Below, one piece after another: positions 9,122 to 20,573 of a stretch of DNA of 64,000 nucleotides. The stretch covers positions 1 through 64,000 of the forward strand of contig CAWCDM010000023.1 in assembly GCA_963794185.1 (NCBI GenBank), in the 5' to 3' direction. The stretch is from JAMXLO01 sp963794185 (GTDB lineage: Bacteria > Pseudomonadota > Alphaproteobacteria > Acetobacterales > Acetobacteraceae). Each line of letters starts with the position of its first letter. Within the stretch, counting starts at the first letter, position 1. The notes beneath the pieces are model-generated. The model made no database searches and was not told the origin of the DNA. It saw only the letters and a program-made list of their open reading frames with translations. Position numbers and translations under genes: made by a program.

Positions 9122-11222
9122 TGCTCAGGTCCTCTGCAAGGATGAGATTGCGATAGCCGTCGACCCGGCCGGTCCAGCCCGGCGGGATGACGGTGGTGGC
9201 GTCGAACTGCTCGACGATCGCGGGACCGGCGATCGACGTGCCGATGTCGAGGCGGTCGCGCTCATAAAGCCGGGCCTCGACCGACGCTTCGGCGCTCAGA
9301 TGAATTCTGCGCCTGCCTTTGACGGCGAAGTCGGGGGAGCGCGGCGACGCCGGCGCCGGCTCTGCCCTCGGCTCGAATTTCGGCACGGTCACGCGCACAC
9401 GCACGCGATAGCTCACCACCTCCACCGGCCGCTCCTTGGCGGCGTGCCCGTGGATTTGCGCGTGGCGCTCGTCGAACCGCTCCCGCGCCGAGGTCAGGGA
9501 TTTCGCCGTGAGACGCTCGTCGAACAGGCCCGTCGAGCGGCGTGCGCAACTCGTAGCCTTGCCCGGTGTAGCGCAGGTCGAGCTCGCGCAGGAAGCGCGC
9601 GGCATTCGCATCCATGCCTTCGGCCGCGAGCTCCTCCCGCGCCTTTCCTTCAAGCTGCCGGAAGATGTCTTCGGCGTGGTCCGCGCTCACATCGGCCAGC
9701 GGCTGCAGCCCGGAGCGGATGTAGTCGTGCACCACGTCGGTGCAGAGCAGCCCCAGCGCCGAGAACGCGCCCGGCCGTGGCGGCACCAGGATGCGCCGCA
9801 TGCCGAGCTCCTCCGCCACCGCCGCCGCGTGCACGGCGCCGGCGCCGCCGAAGGGCAGCAGCGTAAAGGCGGAGAGATCGACGCCGCGTTTGGCCGCGAA
9901 CACCCGCACTTCGTCGGCCATGCGCATGTCGACGATGCGCTGGATGCCGGCGGCGGCGGCGAGCACGTCCATCTTGAGCGGATCGGCGACGTGGGTCTTG
10001 AGCGCGGCGCGCGAGGCGGTCACGTCCAGCGTCTGCGCGCCGCCGAGGAAATAATCCGGGTTGAGATAGCCGCAGATCACGTCGGCGTCGGTGACGGTCG
10101 GCCGCGTGCCGCCGCGCCCGTAGCAGGCGGGGCCGGGATCGGCGCCCGCGCTCTGCGGCCCGACATTGAGGAAGCCGCCGCTGTCGATCCAGGCGATCGA
10201 GCCGCCGCCGGCCGAGATCGAGCTCATGTCGAGCGCCGGCACGTCGATCTGCCGGCGCGCGATCGAGCCTTCGGTCGTTTCCAGCGGCACGCCGCCCTCG
10301 ATGAATGCGATGTCGGCGCGAGGTGCCGCCCATGTCGAGGGTGACGAGGCCTGCGCGCGCGTCGTCCTCCGCGAGATATGCGCTGGCCTGCGCGCCGGCG
10401 GCGGGGCCGGAGAACAGCGTGTGCACCGTGCGGCCGCCCGCGATCGCGGCCGAGAACGGCATCACGCCGCCGTTCGACTGCATCAGGAAGCGCTGCTGGG
10501 TGTCGACACGCCGGCGTGGTTGAGCCCGCGATTGAGGTGGTCGATGTAGTGCACCATCACCGGCTCGAGGTAGGCGTTGAGCAGCGTGGTGGAGAGCCGC
10601 GGCCATTCGCGGATGCGTGGCAGCACCTCGCTCGAGAGCGACACGTGCACGCCTGGGAATTCCTCGCTGGATGAGGGCGCGGGTCTCGTCCTCGTGCGCC
10701 GGGTTCATGAACGAGAACAGGTAGCACACCGCGATCGAACTCGACGCCGGCGGCCTTGAGCTCGCGCGCGGCGCGGCGCACGGCGTCACGGTCGAGCGGG
10801 AGCAGCACATTGCCGGCGTAGTCCGACCGCTCCGGGATCTCGCGTGTCAGGCTCTGCGGCGCGATCGGCTGCGGCTTGGCGTAGAAATAGTCGAACAGGT
10901 TGCCGTCGCGGGCTTGAGTCTGCACCTCCTGCACGGCGCGGTAGCCGGCGGTGATCAGCAAGCCGACCTTGGCGCCGCGCATTTCCAGGAGCGCGTTGGT
11001 GGTGATGGTGGTGCCGTGCGCGAAGAATTCGATCGTGCCCGGCGCGATGCCGCGGGCGATGAACTTCGCGACGCCATTGAGCACGCCGAGCGCGGGGTTC
11101 TTCGGCGTGCTCGATACCTTCTCGACCAGGAGCTGGCCGGTGGCGGTATCGAGCAGCACGAGGTCGGTGTGCGTTCCGCCCACATCGACGCCCAGCCGGT
11201 AACGCGCTGCACTGTTGTTCAT
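9122..11222 (-). pseudogene. Hydantoinase/oxoprolinase subunit A, multiply frameshifted
   Basis: Starting at 11222 (MNNSAARYRLGVDVGGTHTD), the N-terminal ASKHA phosphate loop GVDVGGTHTDLVLLD and FFAHGTTITTNALLE are clear. Further on come GGVMPFSAAIAGGRTVHTLF, SGPAAGA, the second domain PFGGAGAVHAAAVAEELG and the C-terminal GPAIVEQFDATTVIPPGW. This is the full HyuA order, and the subunit would bind ATP. Frame changes occur at about 10740, 10675, 10520, 10310 and 9540. The last frame continues without a stop into HyuB (LILAEDLS then MDAITIQ), so the pair is either fused or missing a base. The gene is divergent from a Bug-type binding protein at 11396, with a 158-300 bp promoter region between. 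Confidence 0.75.
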
Positions 11223-11395
11223 GACGAGACCCGACATCGCTTTTCGTCATGCCGGGCGATTGCGGACAGATGACGGCGGTGACGCGTCGCCGGATGCGGC
11301 GTCGCGTCTCGCCGGCCTGCCTTTAGACCCGTGCGAAGTCTGCTACTGAGGGCCATCGCGCGCCCAGACGCGCGGACGGAGCGGGAGGACTGAGG

Positions 11396-12436
11396 ATGCA
11401 CACGGTTGCTGGCAGGACCATCATTGGAGGAACCATCCTTGCCTTGGCGGGACTGGCGTCGTCAACCGCCGTCGCGCAGCAGTCGATCGCCGATTTCTAT
11501 CACGGCAAGACCATCCGCATGATCGTCGCCACCTCGCCGGGGGGCGACTATGACCTGCGCGCCCGCCTCATCGCCCGCCACATGGGCAAGCACATCCCCG
11601 GCAATCCAACGTTTGTGGTGAGCAACATGCCGGGCGGGGTCGGCGTCCAGGCCGCCAACTACATGACAGTGCAGGCGCCCAAGGACGGCACCACCATCCA
11701 CGCCATCATGCAGGGCATGTCGGCCCTGCAGGCGCTCGGCGGCGCCAATGTCGAATTCGACACCCGCAAATTCCCCTGGATCGGTAACACCACCGACACG
11801 CCCAATGTGATCAACTCCTGGTACACCACCGGCATCAAGACCATCCAGGATGTCATGACCAGGGAGCTGGTCGTGGGCGCGCCCGGCACCGCCACCTCGT
11901 CGGTCTACTATCCGAAGGCGCTGAACGAGCTGGTCGGCACCAAGTTCAAGATCGTCTCCGGCTATCCGGGCGGCAACGTCGTCAACCTGGCGATGGAGCG
12001 CGGCGAGGTCGGCGGGCGCGGCTCGAACTCCTGGGCGTCGTGGAAGTCGACACACCCGGAATGGCTGAAGGAGAAGAAGATCTACATCCTGGTGCAGATC
12101 GCGCTCAAGCGCGACCCGGAGCTTGCCGACGTCCCGACCATGATCGAGCTCGCCAAGAACGAGGACGACCGCAAGCTGATGGAATTCCTCTCCGCCGACA
12201 TCCCGATCAGCCGCGCCTATGTGACCACGCCCGAGGTGCCGCCGGAGCGGATCGAGGCGCTGCGCCGCGCCTTCGATGCCACCATGAAGGACCCGGCGTT
12301 CCTCGCCGAGGCGGCCAAGACCGACATGGACATCAGCCCCTCGACCGGCGAGGAGGCGCAGAAGTTCGCCGACATGATCGCCAACACGCCGGCGTCGGTG
12401 CTGGAGCGCGCGAAGAAGATATTGGACGTGAAGTAG
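11396..12436 (+). CDS. Tripartite tricarboxylate transporter substrate-binding protein (Bug/TctC family)
   Basis: Intact 346-residue protein with a signal peptide (residues 1-27, cleavage near AVA-QQS). The Bug-family start FYHGKTIRMIVATSPGGDYD is followed by ARLIARHMGKHIPGNP and NMPGGVGVQAANYM. These periplasmic clam-shell proteins bind carboxylates or other small organics and deliver them to TctAB membrane subunits, or act as orphan receptors. No tctA or tctB is present nearby, so this is likely one of the many orphan Bug proteins. The start ATG 11396 follows GGGAGGACTG. A second Bug gene converges on it from the right, which suggests a locus dedicated to sensing or importing one substrate class. 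Confidence 0.88.
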   Translation: MHTVAGRTIIGGTILALAGLASSTAVAQQSIADFYHGKTIRMIVATSPGGDYDLRARLIARHMGKHIPGNPTFVVSNMPGGVGVQAANYMTVQAPKDGTTIHAIMQGMSALQALGGANVEFDTRKFPWIGNTTDTPNVINSWYTTGIKTIQDVMTRELVVGAPGTATSSVYYPKALNELVGTKFKIVSGYPGGNVVNLAMERGEVGGRGSNSWASWKSTHPEWLKEKKIYILVQIALKRDPELADVPTMIELAKNEDDRKLMEFLSADIPISRAYVTTPEVPPERIEALRRAFDATMKDPAFLAEAAKTDMDISPSTGEEAQKFADMIANTPASVLERAKKILDVK

Positions 12437-13512
12437 CGGCGCGCTATTTCGGCTGCCTTGTAGGTCAGCGCCTCGCGCGTCTTCTCGACGATGTCGCGCG
12501 GCGTGGCATAGAGTTTCGTCACCAGCGCCTGCATCTCCTCGCCGGACGAGCGGGCGCACTTCGACCCGCATCTTCTCCGCCTCCGCCAGCAGGTCCGGGT
12601 CGCTGCGTGGCGGCCATGAAGGCCTTGCGCAGCGCCGCCACCCGCTCCGCCGGCGTTCCGGGCGGCAGCACATAAGGCCGGCCGAAGGCCTGCTGCGCAT
12701 AGGCAAGCTCCATGATCGCCCGCGTCCTCGGGAGTCTTCGCGAGGTCGACCGATTTCGGCACGCCCATGCGGTCGAACATCTCGCTGCCGGTCAGGTTCT
12801 CCTGCACCAGCACGCGGATCACGCCCTTCTCCAGCCAGTCCGGACGCTGGCTATACATGGCGTCCCAGCCCATGCCGCAGACGCCCTGCACCTCGTTCTT
12901 CTCGATCGCGAGCAGGATTTCGCGCGTGCCGGGATAGCCCGTGATGATGCGAAATTTGGTGCCGAGCACGTTGTTGAGCAGCACCGGCGCGTCGCGCGTG
13001 GAGCCGCCCGCCTGCGCCGCGCCCAGGATCAGCTCGGTCGCGTACGCGTCTTCGATCGTCTTGACCGGCGCGTCGGTGCGCACATAGCAGTTGTACGTGG
13101 CGGCCTGCGCGCTGCCGAGATCGATCAGCGTGGCGGGATCGTAGTTGAACTTGCCTTTGCCGGCGTCGCCTGCCCACAGCGGATCGGTGATCACGCCCGG
13201 CGTGGTCGCGCCGATCGCGGTGCCGTCCTTGGCGGCGACATTGTAGATGTGCGCCGCCGAGATATGGCCGCTGGCGCCCGGCATGTTGACCGGCAGCATC
13301 GTCGGGTTGCCGGGGATGTGCCTGCCAAGGTGACGCGCCACCAGCCGCGCATAGCTGTCGTTGCCGCCACCCGCGATCGCGCCGATGACAAAGCGGATGG
13401 TCTTACCGCCGTAGAAGTCCGCGATGGGGTCCTGTGCGGAGGCTTGCGGTGCCAGTTCCCATCAGCGCCGCTGCGGAATCACGACTGAAAAGGCTTGCCG
13501 GCTCTTGTCCAT
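12437..13512 (-). pseudogene. Second Bug/TctC-family substrate-binding protein, frameshifted
   Basis: The central part is readable in one frame: VARHLGRHIPGNPTMLPVNM, FRIITGYPGTREILLAIEKN and EVQGVCGMGWDAM. The mature start SAQDPIADFYGGKTIRF lies about 30 codons below a possible ATG at 13512, and the leader is in a different frame. Towards the C terminus the frame changes near 12725, 12600 and 12545 before EEMQALVTKLYATPRDIVEK. Overall length would match the family (about 330 residues). It shares HLGRHIPGNP-type residues with its convergent neighbour at 11396, consistent with old paralogues. It is oriented like the VOC and acyl-CoA genes upstream. Confidence 0.7.
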
Positions 13513-13534
13513 GGTCGCACCGCTCTCGCGCGCG

Positions 13535-14435
13535 CTAGTCATCCTTGTTCATGTGCCAGTCGGCGCTCGGCGGTGGACCCCAGCCGGCGTTGGCACGGTT
13601 GCTACGCGTCCACACCTTGGGCCGCTGCGGCTGGTCCTCGTGCCAAGGTCGCGGATCGAAGAAGCCAAGGTCCTCGTCCAGCATCTGGTCGAGCTCGGCG
13701 AAATATTCGATCACCTGCTCGTCGGGATTGCGATGATAGATCGAGACGTTGTGTCCCGGCCCGTGCCGCAATGGGCCCCAGATGATCGGGATACGGTTCT
13801 GTCCGAGCACGTCACAGCCGTTCTCGAGATGCGAGAAATCGCGGAGCTGAAACGCGATGTGATGCAGGGTCGGCGCGCTTGCCCTTGAGGAAGTTCACCG
13901 TGTGGTGGTCGGGGTTGCAGCGCATGAACACGAAGATGTCCTCGATCCAGTCGGACACCCGGAAGCCGAGGATGCGCTGGTAGAAGTCCGCGACCGCCTG
14001 CACGTCCGGGCACACGAAGGCAACATGCCCGAGCTTGAACGGCGCGACGCCGCCGACCGACTGGTTCGGCGTGAGATAATTCCATTCGGTCAGAAGCTCG
14101 ATCGTGGTGCCCTTGATGTCCTCGAAGGCGAGCAGCTTGGACATCCCCGGGATGTCGTCGCTGCGGACCTCGCTTTTGATGCCTTGCGAGGCCAGCCATT
14201 TGCCGATCGCGCCGAAATCGGTGTCTTTCGCCACCTGGAACGCGAGGTTGGCGCAGCGAGCGTGCTCGCCACGCCTGACCTGCAGCACGAGCTGGCCGAC
14301 CTTGGTCGAAAGCAGCACACGGTCCTTCTCGCGCGCCGCCACCACCAGCCCGGTCACCTTGACGAAATGATCGGTCAGCCGCTCGACGTCAGGCGTCTCG
14401 AAGGTCGCATGCGTGATGCGGCGGACTTGGATCAT
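13535..14435 (-). pseudogene. VOC-superfamily protein (extradiol dioxygenase/glyoxalase-like), one frameshift
   Basis: Start ATG 14435. Two consecutive beta-alpha-beta-beta-beta modules are seen: RRITHATFETPDVERLTDHF and later KLGHVAFVCPDVQAVADFY with FRVSDWIEDIFVFMRC and HHTVNF. After a one-base slip near 13885 the second frame supplies IPIIWGPLRHGPGHNVSIYH and NPDEQVIEYFAELDQM, which hold the usual late metal-ligand region. This matches catechol 2,3-dioxygenase-like enzymes that open aromatic rings using Fe(II), although other VOC activities are possible. The neighbouring acyl-CoA dehydrogenase and acyl-CoA synthetase fit an aromatic or branched-acid degradation pathway. Confidence 0.75.
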
Positions 14436-14438
14436 GTT

Positions 14439-15598
14439 TCAGCCGTAGGCTTTCAGCACGTGCCGCGAGATCACATCTTCATCACCTCGCTGGCGCCTTC
14501 GGTGATGCGGTAGCTGCGCTGCTGGCGCCACATCTTCTCGATCGGGAGGTCGGTGGTGAGCGCGATGCCGCCGTGGATCTGCATGCACTCGTCGGCGGCC
14601 TTGAACGCCATCTCGTCGGCGAAATACTTGCAGACGTAGCAGTCCTCGCGCGCGTCCTCGCCTTTGTCGAGACGGGTGGCGGCCTTGTAGACCAGCAGCC
14701 GCGCCGATTGCAGCGCGATATACATGTCGGCGAGCTTCCACTGGATGCCCTGGCGCTCGGCGAGGGGCCGGCCGAAGGTCGAGCGCTGCTTGGCGTAGCT
14801 CGTCGCCATTTCGAGACACCGCTCGGCGACCCCGAGCGCGCGTGCGCCGTGCTTGACGCGGCCGGCGCCGAGCCATTTCTGCGCCAGTCCGAAGCCCTTG
14901 CCCTCCTCGCCGACGAGTTGCGTCGCCGGCACGCGCACGTTGTCGAGGATGATCTCCCACGGCCGGTCGCCCATCATGGTCTGGTAGGAGGTGCCGAGCT
15001 TCACGCCCGGCGTGTCCATATCGACCAGGAAGCAGGAGATGCCGCCATGCGAGCCCTTGGCGCGGTCGGTCGCCGCCATGAGCTGCATGAAGTCGGCCTT
15101 GTTGGCGCCGGTGATGAAGCGCTTGGTGCCGTTGATGACATAGTGGTTGCCGTCCTTGACGGCGGTGGTGCGCATGCCGCCGGGGTCGGAGCCGGCGTCG
15201 GGCTCGGTCTGCGCGAAGGCGACCTTCTTCTCGCCGCGCAGCACCGGCATCAGGTACTTCTCCTTGAGCTCGCCTTTGAGGGTGAACAGGATGTGCCGCA
15301 CCGACGGTCCGGTGATGCCTTCGCCGCGCGCCGGCAGCGCGATGGTGCGGGAGAGCTCCTCGGTGATGAGCGTGCGCTGGAACAGCGAGAGGCCAGGTCC
15401 GCCGTATTCCTCCGGCACTTCCATCATCCAGATGCCGAGGTCCTTGGCGCGCTGCTGGAGGCGGCCGAGGTATTCGGGCTTCACCTCTTCGCCTTCGGGC
15501 GTCACGGTCTGGCGCTCGATCGGGATCAGCTCGGCATTGACGAAGCGCCGCAGCAACTCCTTGAACATCCGCATTTCTTCGGGAAGGTCGAAGTCCAT
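14439..15598 (-). pseudogene. Acyl-CoA dehydrogenase, frameshifted near the last codons
   Basis: Start ATG 15598 (MDFDLPEEMRMFKELLRRF). The flavin-binding segment VAFAQTEPDAGSDPGGMRTT, the SCFLVDMDTPGV region and the C-terminal helix bundle ending in RITEGASEVMK are all present. It oxidises an acyl-CoA thioester to the enoyl-CoA and passes electrons to ETF. In the written frame translation stops at MKM. The adjacent frame supplies the expected tail VISRHVLKAYG ending at 14439, so a single G appears missing near 14475. Its stop lies just 3' of the VOC gene start, giving a tight same-strand arrangement that also includes the synthetase upstream. Confidence 0.85.
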
Positions 15599-15620
15599 GT
15601 GTTTCTCTCCCAACTCGTCT

Positions 15621-17723
15621 TTATTGGTCTCGCCACACCACCCGCACGTCGACCGCCACCGCGCCTTGCCCATTAGGGCGCACCATCAGCGGGTTGATCT
15701 CGATCTCGGCAATCTTGGAACGATGATCGAGATAGAATTGCGCCAGCGCGAGCGCGGTCTTCTCGAATGCGGCGCGGTCCGCCGCCGGCTTGCCGCGATA
15801 GCCTTCGAGCAGGCGATTGAGCTTGAGTGACCGCGACCATGGCGGTCACCTCGCCGGCCTCGACCGGCAAGAGCTGCAGTGCCGAATCCTTGGCCAGCTC
15901 GACCAGGATGCCGCCGGCGCCGACCAGCAGCAGCGGCCCGTAGAGCGGATCGTTGAGCGCGCCGACGATCGCCTCGATCCCCGACACCATTTCCTGCACC
16001 AGGAAGCCGTCGATGCGCGCGTCGGGCTTGGCCTTGCGCGCGGAAGCGAGGAGCGTGTCGGCGGCTGCGGCACGTCCTTGCCGCTGCGCAGATCGAGCAC
16101 GACGCCGCCGGCCTCGGTCTTGTGCAGGATGTCCGGCGACTGGATTTTCAGCACCACCGGAAAGCCGATCGCCTCGGCTGCTGCGGCAGCTTCGGCCGCG
16201 GTTGCCACCAGCTCGGCTTTTCGGCAGCGCGATGCCGAGCGCGGCAAGCGTCGGCGTCAAGCGTCGCCGGCGTAAGCGTCGAAGGCTTGGCGCGGCGGCG
16301 GCAAGCCGACCCTGCGGCCGCGCCGCTCGGCGTGATGCCAGAGCGCGTTCATGGCGCGCACGGTCGGCTCGCAGGCCCTGCAGGAACGGGAAAGCCGGCG
16401 GCCTCCTGCGCCTCCACCATCTCCGGCGAGCATCTGGTAGCTCATGCGGCCAAAGCCGATCACCGGCTTGTCGGTGCGCGCCAGCATGGTGGTGCAGCGC
16501 CTCGACGCCGTCCCAGGCGCCGCTTCTTGTTCGGCAGCATGGCGGCCCACGCCACCATGTCGACGTTCGGATCCTTCGACACGATCTCGCACACGTCGGC
16601 TGCGTTCTGCAGCGTCGAGGGGATGCCGAGGTCGAGCGGGTTCTTCGGCTCGATGCCTCTCCTGCATGAAGGGCTGCAGCGCCTTGGCGGTCTCCTGCGT
16701 GTAGTCGGGGATCACCGACGCCGTCGCTCTCCGCATAGTCGTAGAGCAGATCGACGGTGCCGCCCGAGGTGGTGACGAAGCCCACGCGCGGTCCCTTCGG
16801 CAGCCGCCCGCCCTGGAAGGCGAGCGCCGCTTCGACCAGGTCGTCGAGCGAGCGGAAATTGCAGATGCCGTAGCGATCGCACATCGCGAGATAGGCCGCG
16901 TAGTCGCCGCCGATGGCGCCGGTGTGGGACTGCGCCGCCGCGCGCGACTTGGCGGTGGCGCCGGTCTTGATCGCCAGGACCGGCTTGCCGGCTTCGAGCG
17001 CGCGGCCGGCCGCCGCCATGAAGGCGTCCGGACGGCGGATGCCTTCGATGAACAGCACGATCTGTCTGGTCTCGGGATCGTCGACCAGGAAGTTGAGATA
17101 ATCGGCGAGATCGAGGTCGGCCTCGTTGCCCGATGGTGATGCCGTAGGAGAAGCGCAGGCCGCGGTCGGCGCCGGTGCGCATGCCAGAACTGCAGCGTGC
17201 CGCCCGACTGGAAGACGCAGCCGACCGAGCCTGCCGGCACGTGGCCGAGTTCGGTGTTGGGATAGGCGAACAGGCGCTCGCGGTAGCTGTACGCGCCCAT
17301 GCAATTGGGCCCGGAGATCCGCAGCTTGCTGCGTGCCGAGGAATTCCTTGAGCCAGGCGCCGCGCTTCTTCGAATTCCGGGTCGTCGCCGTCGCCCATCG
17401 CGGCGGCATAGACGGTGGCCGATTGTCACGCCGGCGGCTTCCGCGTCCTGCAGCACGTCGGCGACGCCGACCGCCGGCACGATCACCATCGCGTGCTCGA
17501 CCTTCTCGGGCAGGTCGCGCAGCGATGGATAGCAGGGCTCGCCGTAGACCTGCTTCTGCCGCGGGTTGACCAGGTAGACGCTTGCCCGCATAGCCGAACT
17601 GGCGGAGGTTGCCGTAGATCATGCGATCTGCCACTTGCCGCGCTCGGAGGCGCCCACGAGCGCGATCGACGATGGCTCGAGGACGGTTGCAGGCGACCGG
17701 AACAGACCCTGACTGACGCTCAC
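15621..17723 (-). pseudogene. NDP-forming acyl-CoA synthetase (acetate-CoA ligase family), many frameshifts
   Basis: A GTG start at 17723 gives VSVSQGLFRSPATVLEPSS, then a CoA-binding Rossmann domain (SIALVGASERGKW, VYLVNPRQKQVYGE). Next come the ligase domains (ISGPNCMGAYSYRERL, SVGCVFQSGGTLQFW, RVGFVTTSGGTVDLL) and an ATP-grasp domain (LKIQSPDILHKTEAGGVVLD) ending at RVVWRDQ, stop 15621. This is the single-chain (about 700 aa) form that makes acyl-CoA with NTP hydrolysis through a phosphohistidine. At least seven or eight one-base slips break it, the densest cluster in the window. It heads an acyl-CoA-processing gene pair with the dehydrogenase 23 bp downstream. Confidence 0.75.
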
Positions 17724-17888
17724 GCTGATACCCCCGTTTCTTCCCTATGCGCGTCTGTCTTAGGACCTCGGCGCGGGCCGGTCAAAGCCCGCCTTGCTTC
17801 GGCCATGCCGCGGCGGAATGGCCAGTGCCGATGCGCCCGCGCTCTGCTATGATCAGCATCAAATCTGGATAACCCTGGGAGCGCGACC

Positions 17889-18570
17889 ATGAAAATCGTG
17901 CAGCTTGAAGACGCCCCGCTCGTGCGCGGTCTCGAGCATCGCGGCGGGACATTTCACTCGCAGACGACCTGGCCGAAGGCGTGCCCGGCACGCCCGGCAA
18001 CTTCAAGTTCTCGCTGTCGCAGCTCGGCACCGACTATTCCGGGCCGCGGCACCGGCACAATTTCGATCAGTACCGCTTCATGATCGAAGGCGAATCCGAC
18101 TACGGCCAGGACGGCCCGCTCAAGGCCGGCATGCTCGGCTATTACCCGGAAGGCGTGCACTACGGCCCGCAGGTGAACAAGACCGAGATTTTCTGCGCGG
18201 TGCTGCAGTTCGGCGGCGCCAGCGGCTCGCGGCTATCTGCTGCCGCGCGAGGTCAAGGCCGGCATGGAGGAACTGAAGAAGTTCGGCGAGTTCAAGGACG
18301 GCATGTTCTTTCGCGCCGACGGCGCGCCCGGCAAGAAGAGCCGCGACGCCTATCAGGCGATCTGGGAGCACGTGCATGGCCGCGAGATGGTCTATCCCAA
18401 GGGCCGCTACGACGCCCCGATCATGATGGATTCGGCGAACTACCACTGGGCGCCGGTCAAAGGCGCGCAAGGGCGTGTCCGAAAAGCTGTTCGGCGTCTG
18501 GACCGAGCGCCGCACCGAGGCCGGCCTGCTCCGGACTCGATGCCGGCGCCAGCCATCGGGTGGAAGGACG
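17889..18570 (+). pseudogene. Cupin-domain protein, frameshifted and 3'-joined to foreign sequence
   Basis: Begins MKIVQLEDAPLVRGLEHRGG and continues, after a slip near 17955, as GNFKFSLSQLGTDYSGPRHR. The motif GPRHRHNFDQYRFMIEGESD (about 18040-18100) supplies a cupin histidine/acid metal site, and a second cupin-like barrel begins near KGRYDAPIMMDSANYHW. Further slips occur near 18230 and 18465. Homology ends after LDAGASHRVEGRGV near 18567, about where a cupin would continue with more strands. Bicupins of this kind bind metals and small ligands; the reaction is unknown. Transcription is opposite to the synthetase, so the 165-bp gap between them may hold divergent promoters. Confidence 0.6.
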
Positions 18571-18599
18571 CGGCGTAGCAATACGTTCGCCGTGTTCTG

Positions 18600-20085
18600 T
18601 TCTTCGTCGTCGTACTGCGACGCTGAAGGGCGCCGATGCCGCGGTGGCCGGCGTGCTGGTTTCGGCTGCGCCGCAGGCAGACTGCGATTTGCATCTGGCG
18701 CTGGTGACCATCGAGGAAAGCGGCACCGCGGAATATTCGGGCAACTACGGGCGAGGGCGCGGCTGGTCCGGGCCGGACGAGGATGATTTCGAGGCCGGAG
18801 AGGTCGATGACCGGTCGGTCAAGCTGTCGGAATGGCGAGCGCCCGATGGCACCCCGTCGGCTCTAGGCGCGTTGCCGGTGAAGGACGAGGAACTCTCGCC
18901 TCCCGATGCGTTCGAGGACCTGGAATTCGAAGACGTGGACTTCCAGGAGGCCACCGGCAACGAGGGCGCCTCGTTCGAGCGCACCTATCGCGCCGCTGCT
19001 CTGGTGCTGTGGCCGCGCCATCGCATCGCCGCGGTGCTCTGCCAGGCCGGTCTGTCCGTGACCCTGCCGTACCTTGAGGACATGCTGCGGCGCTGGGCCG
19101 GCAGTGGCGGCGATCGCAGGTCGGCACTCTGGCAGGAGGCGCACGACCTCGCCGGTCACATGATCGAACAATGGCCGACGCAGCATTGGTATCCACAGCA
19201 GGACGCGACGCTGAGCGAAGCGGCGCGCATGCTCGGATTGCTGGCCCGGCTCAATGACGCCGGCCGCATCGAGGCGTTCGTTGCGCGGGTCACGGCCGCC
19301 GGCGTTTACGGCAAAGGCGACAACGAAGCGCTTCTGGCGGCGCTTGCCCGGTTGCCGGCGCTTCGGCAGACGGCGCTGCTCGAGCGCATCGTCGAGAGGA
19401 CCGCCGCGAAGTCGTTCGCCGCCTGCGCCGATCTGCTGGCCCGCGCTGTCAACCGTGAGGCCAACCTGCGTGGCGCGGCAGCCCGGCTGGTCGCAGCGAT
19501 GCCAGGCGATCCGGCACGCGCTGCTCCGGAGCCGCCTTGGTCGCGTCGCGCCGACATGGAACCATCAGCCGTCGCCGATCTGCTGAACGCGCTTGTCGCA
19601 ACCGACGAGTCGCTGGCGAAGCGCGCCACCAGTCACATCCGCGCATGGCCAAAGACGTACGATCTGGATCGCGTGGTTGTTCCGGCACTGCGGACGATGG
19701 AGAAATCCGTCAGCTTCGGTTCCGCGGTCGGGCCTTTGCGTGCCGCCTGTCTGGCCCATCTGCGTGCCCGCATCGCCGAGCCGTTGGCGCCGCCGGCCGA
19801 CTGGCGTTGCGCGAGTGCGCTGTCGTGCGGCTGCCAGGTACCTGCAAGCAGCTCGGCGCATTTCTCGCAGATCCCGCACAGAAGGTCTGGAACTTCAGGG
19901 CTGGCGAGCAGCACCGCTCGCATATCGCGGCGACGATTCGCAGCGACCATGTCGATGTCGACACGGCAACCGATCGTCGCGGCCGGCCGTACGGCCTGGT
20001 GTGCACCAAGAACCAGGCGAGCTACGAGCGGCGCGCAAGGCAACGCACGCAGGACCTCGCGGATTTGGCGCGATTGGGCGGTTGA
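18600..20085 (+). pseudogene. 3' part of a large protein, possibly 2OG-Fe(II) oxygenase-associated
   Basis: About 480 residues, strongly protein-like: LALVTIEESGTAEYSGNYG, an acidic stretch (DEDDFEAGEVDDRSVKLSEW), EATGNEGASFERTYRAAALV, LWPRHRIAAVLCQAGL, then alpha-helical repeats rich in Ala/Leu. The frame slips near 19830 and ends KNQASYERRARQRTQDLADL. From memory this resembles the C-terminal portion of large bacterial proteins annotated as 2OG-Fe(II) oxygenase family. The oxygenase domain itself is absent, because the sequence to the left of about 18600 is the cupin gene. No start codon or ribosome site is evident, so it is probably not expressed as a separate protein. Confidence 0.45.
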
Positions 20086-20207
20086 TCGGCTGCAAGTAAT
20101 CAAACTGACACAGAGTTTCACCGAGTTGTGCAGGGAGTTTCCCGGAGTAGAAAGTTGACGCATAATGCCAACCCGCTTTGACGCCGACACTCCGACGCCG
20201 TTCTCAT

Positions 20208-20294
20208 CGTCATGCCGACGAAGGTCGGCATCCACGCCTTTCCGCTGTTGCGATCAGCAAAGACGTGGATGGCGGGCATTCGCCCGCCACGACG
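20208..20294. repeat. REP-like palindromic repeat (CGTGGATGGC family)
   Basis: Two small hairpins, TGCCGAC/GTCGGCA and GGCGGG/CCCGCC, sit within a longer element bounded by CGTCATG and CCACGACG. The same design recurs at 40393-40479 and in half form at 59325. Such repeats are usually non-coding and mobilised in trans. Confidence 0.6.
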
Positions 20295-20573
20295 GGAAGC
20301 ACAAGCCGGAGAGCCAATCTTATCGCCACTTGGTATAAGGTCGGGCCGCTATTCGGCCCGCTGATATACTTCGCGCGAATCGCATTTGACAATACGGCCG
20401 CGCTGTGCGTCTGGCGCCACCGCAGTCACTCCGCGAAACTCTGTGCGAACTCGGTGTAACTCTGTGTCCGCTTGATTATTTGCGTTGGCCCAGAGCCTAC
20501 ATCCGCGCCTGATCACCAACCCGCCGCTGACGATCGATTTCGATTCTCCCCGCTGTCCGACTATCATTACCGA

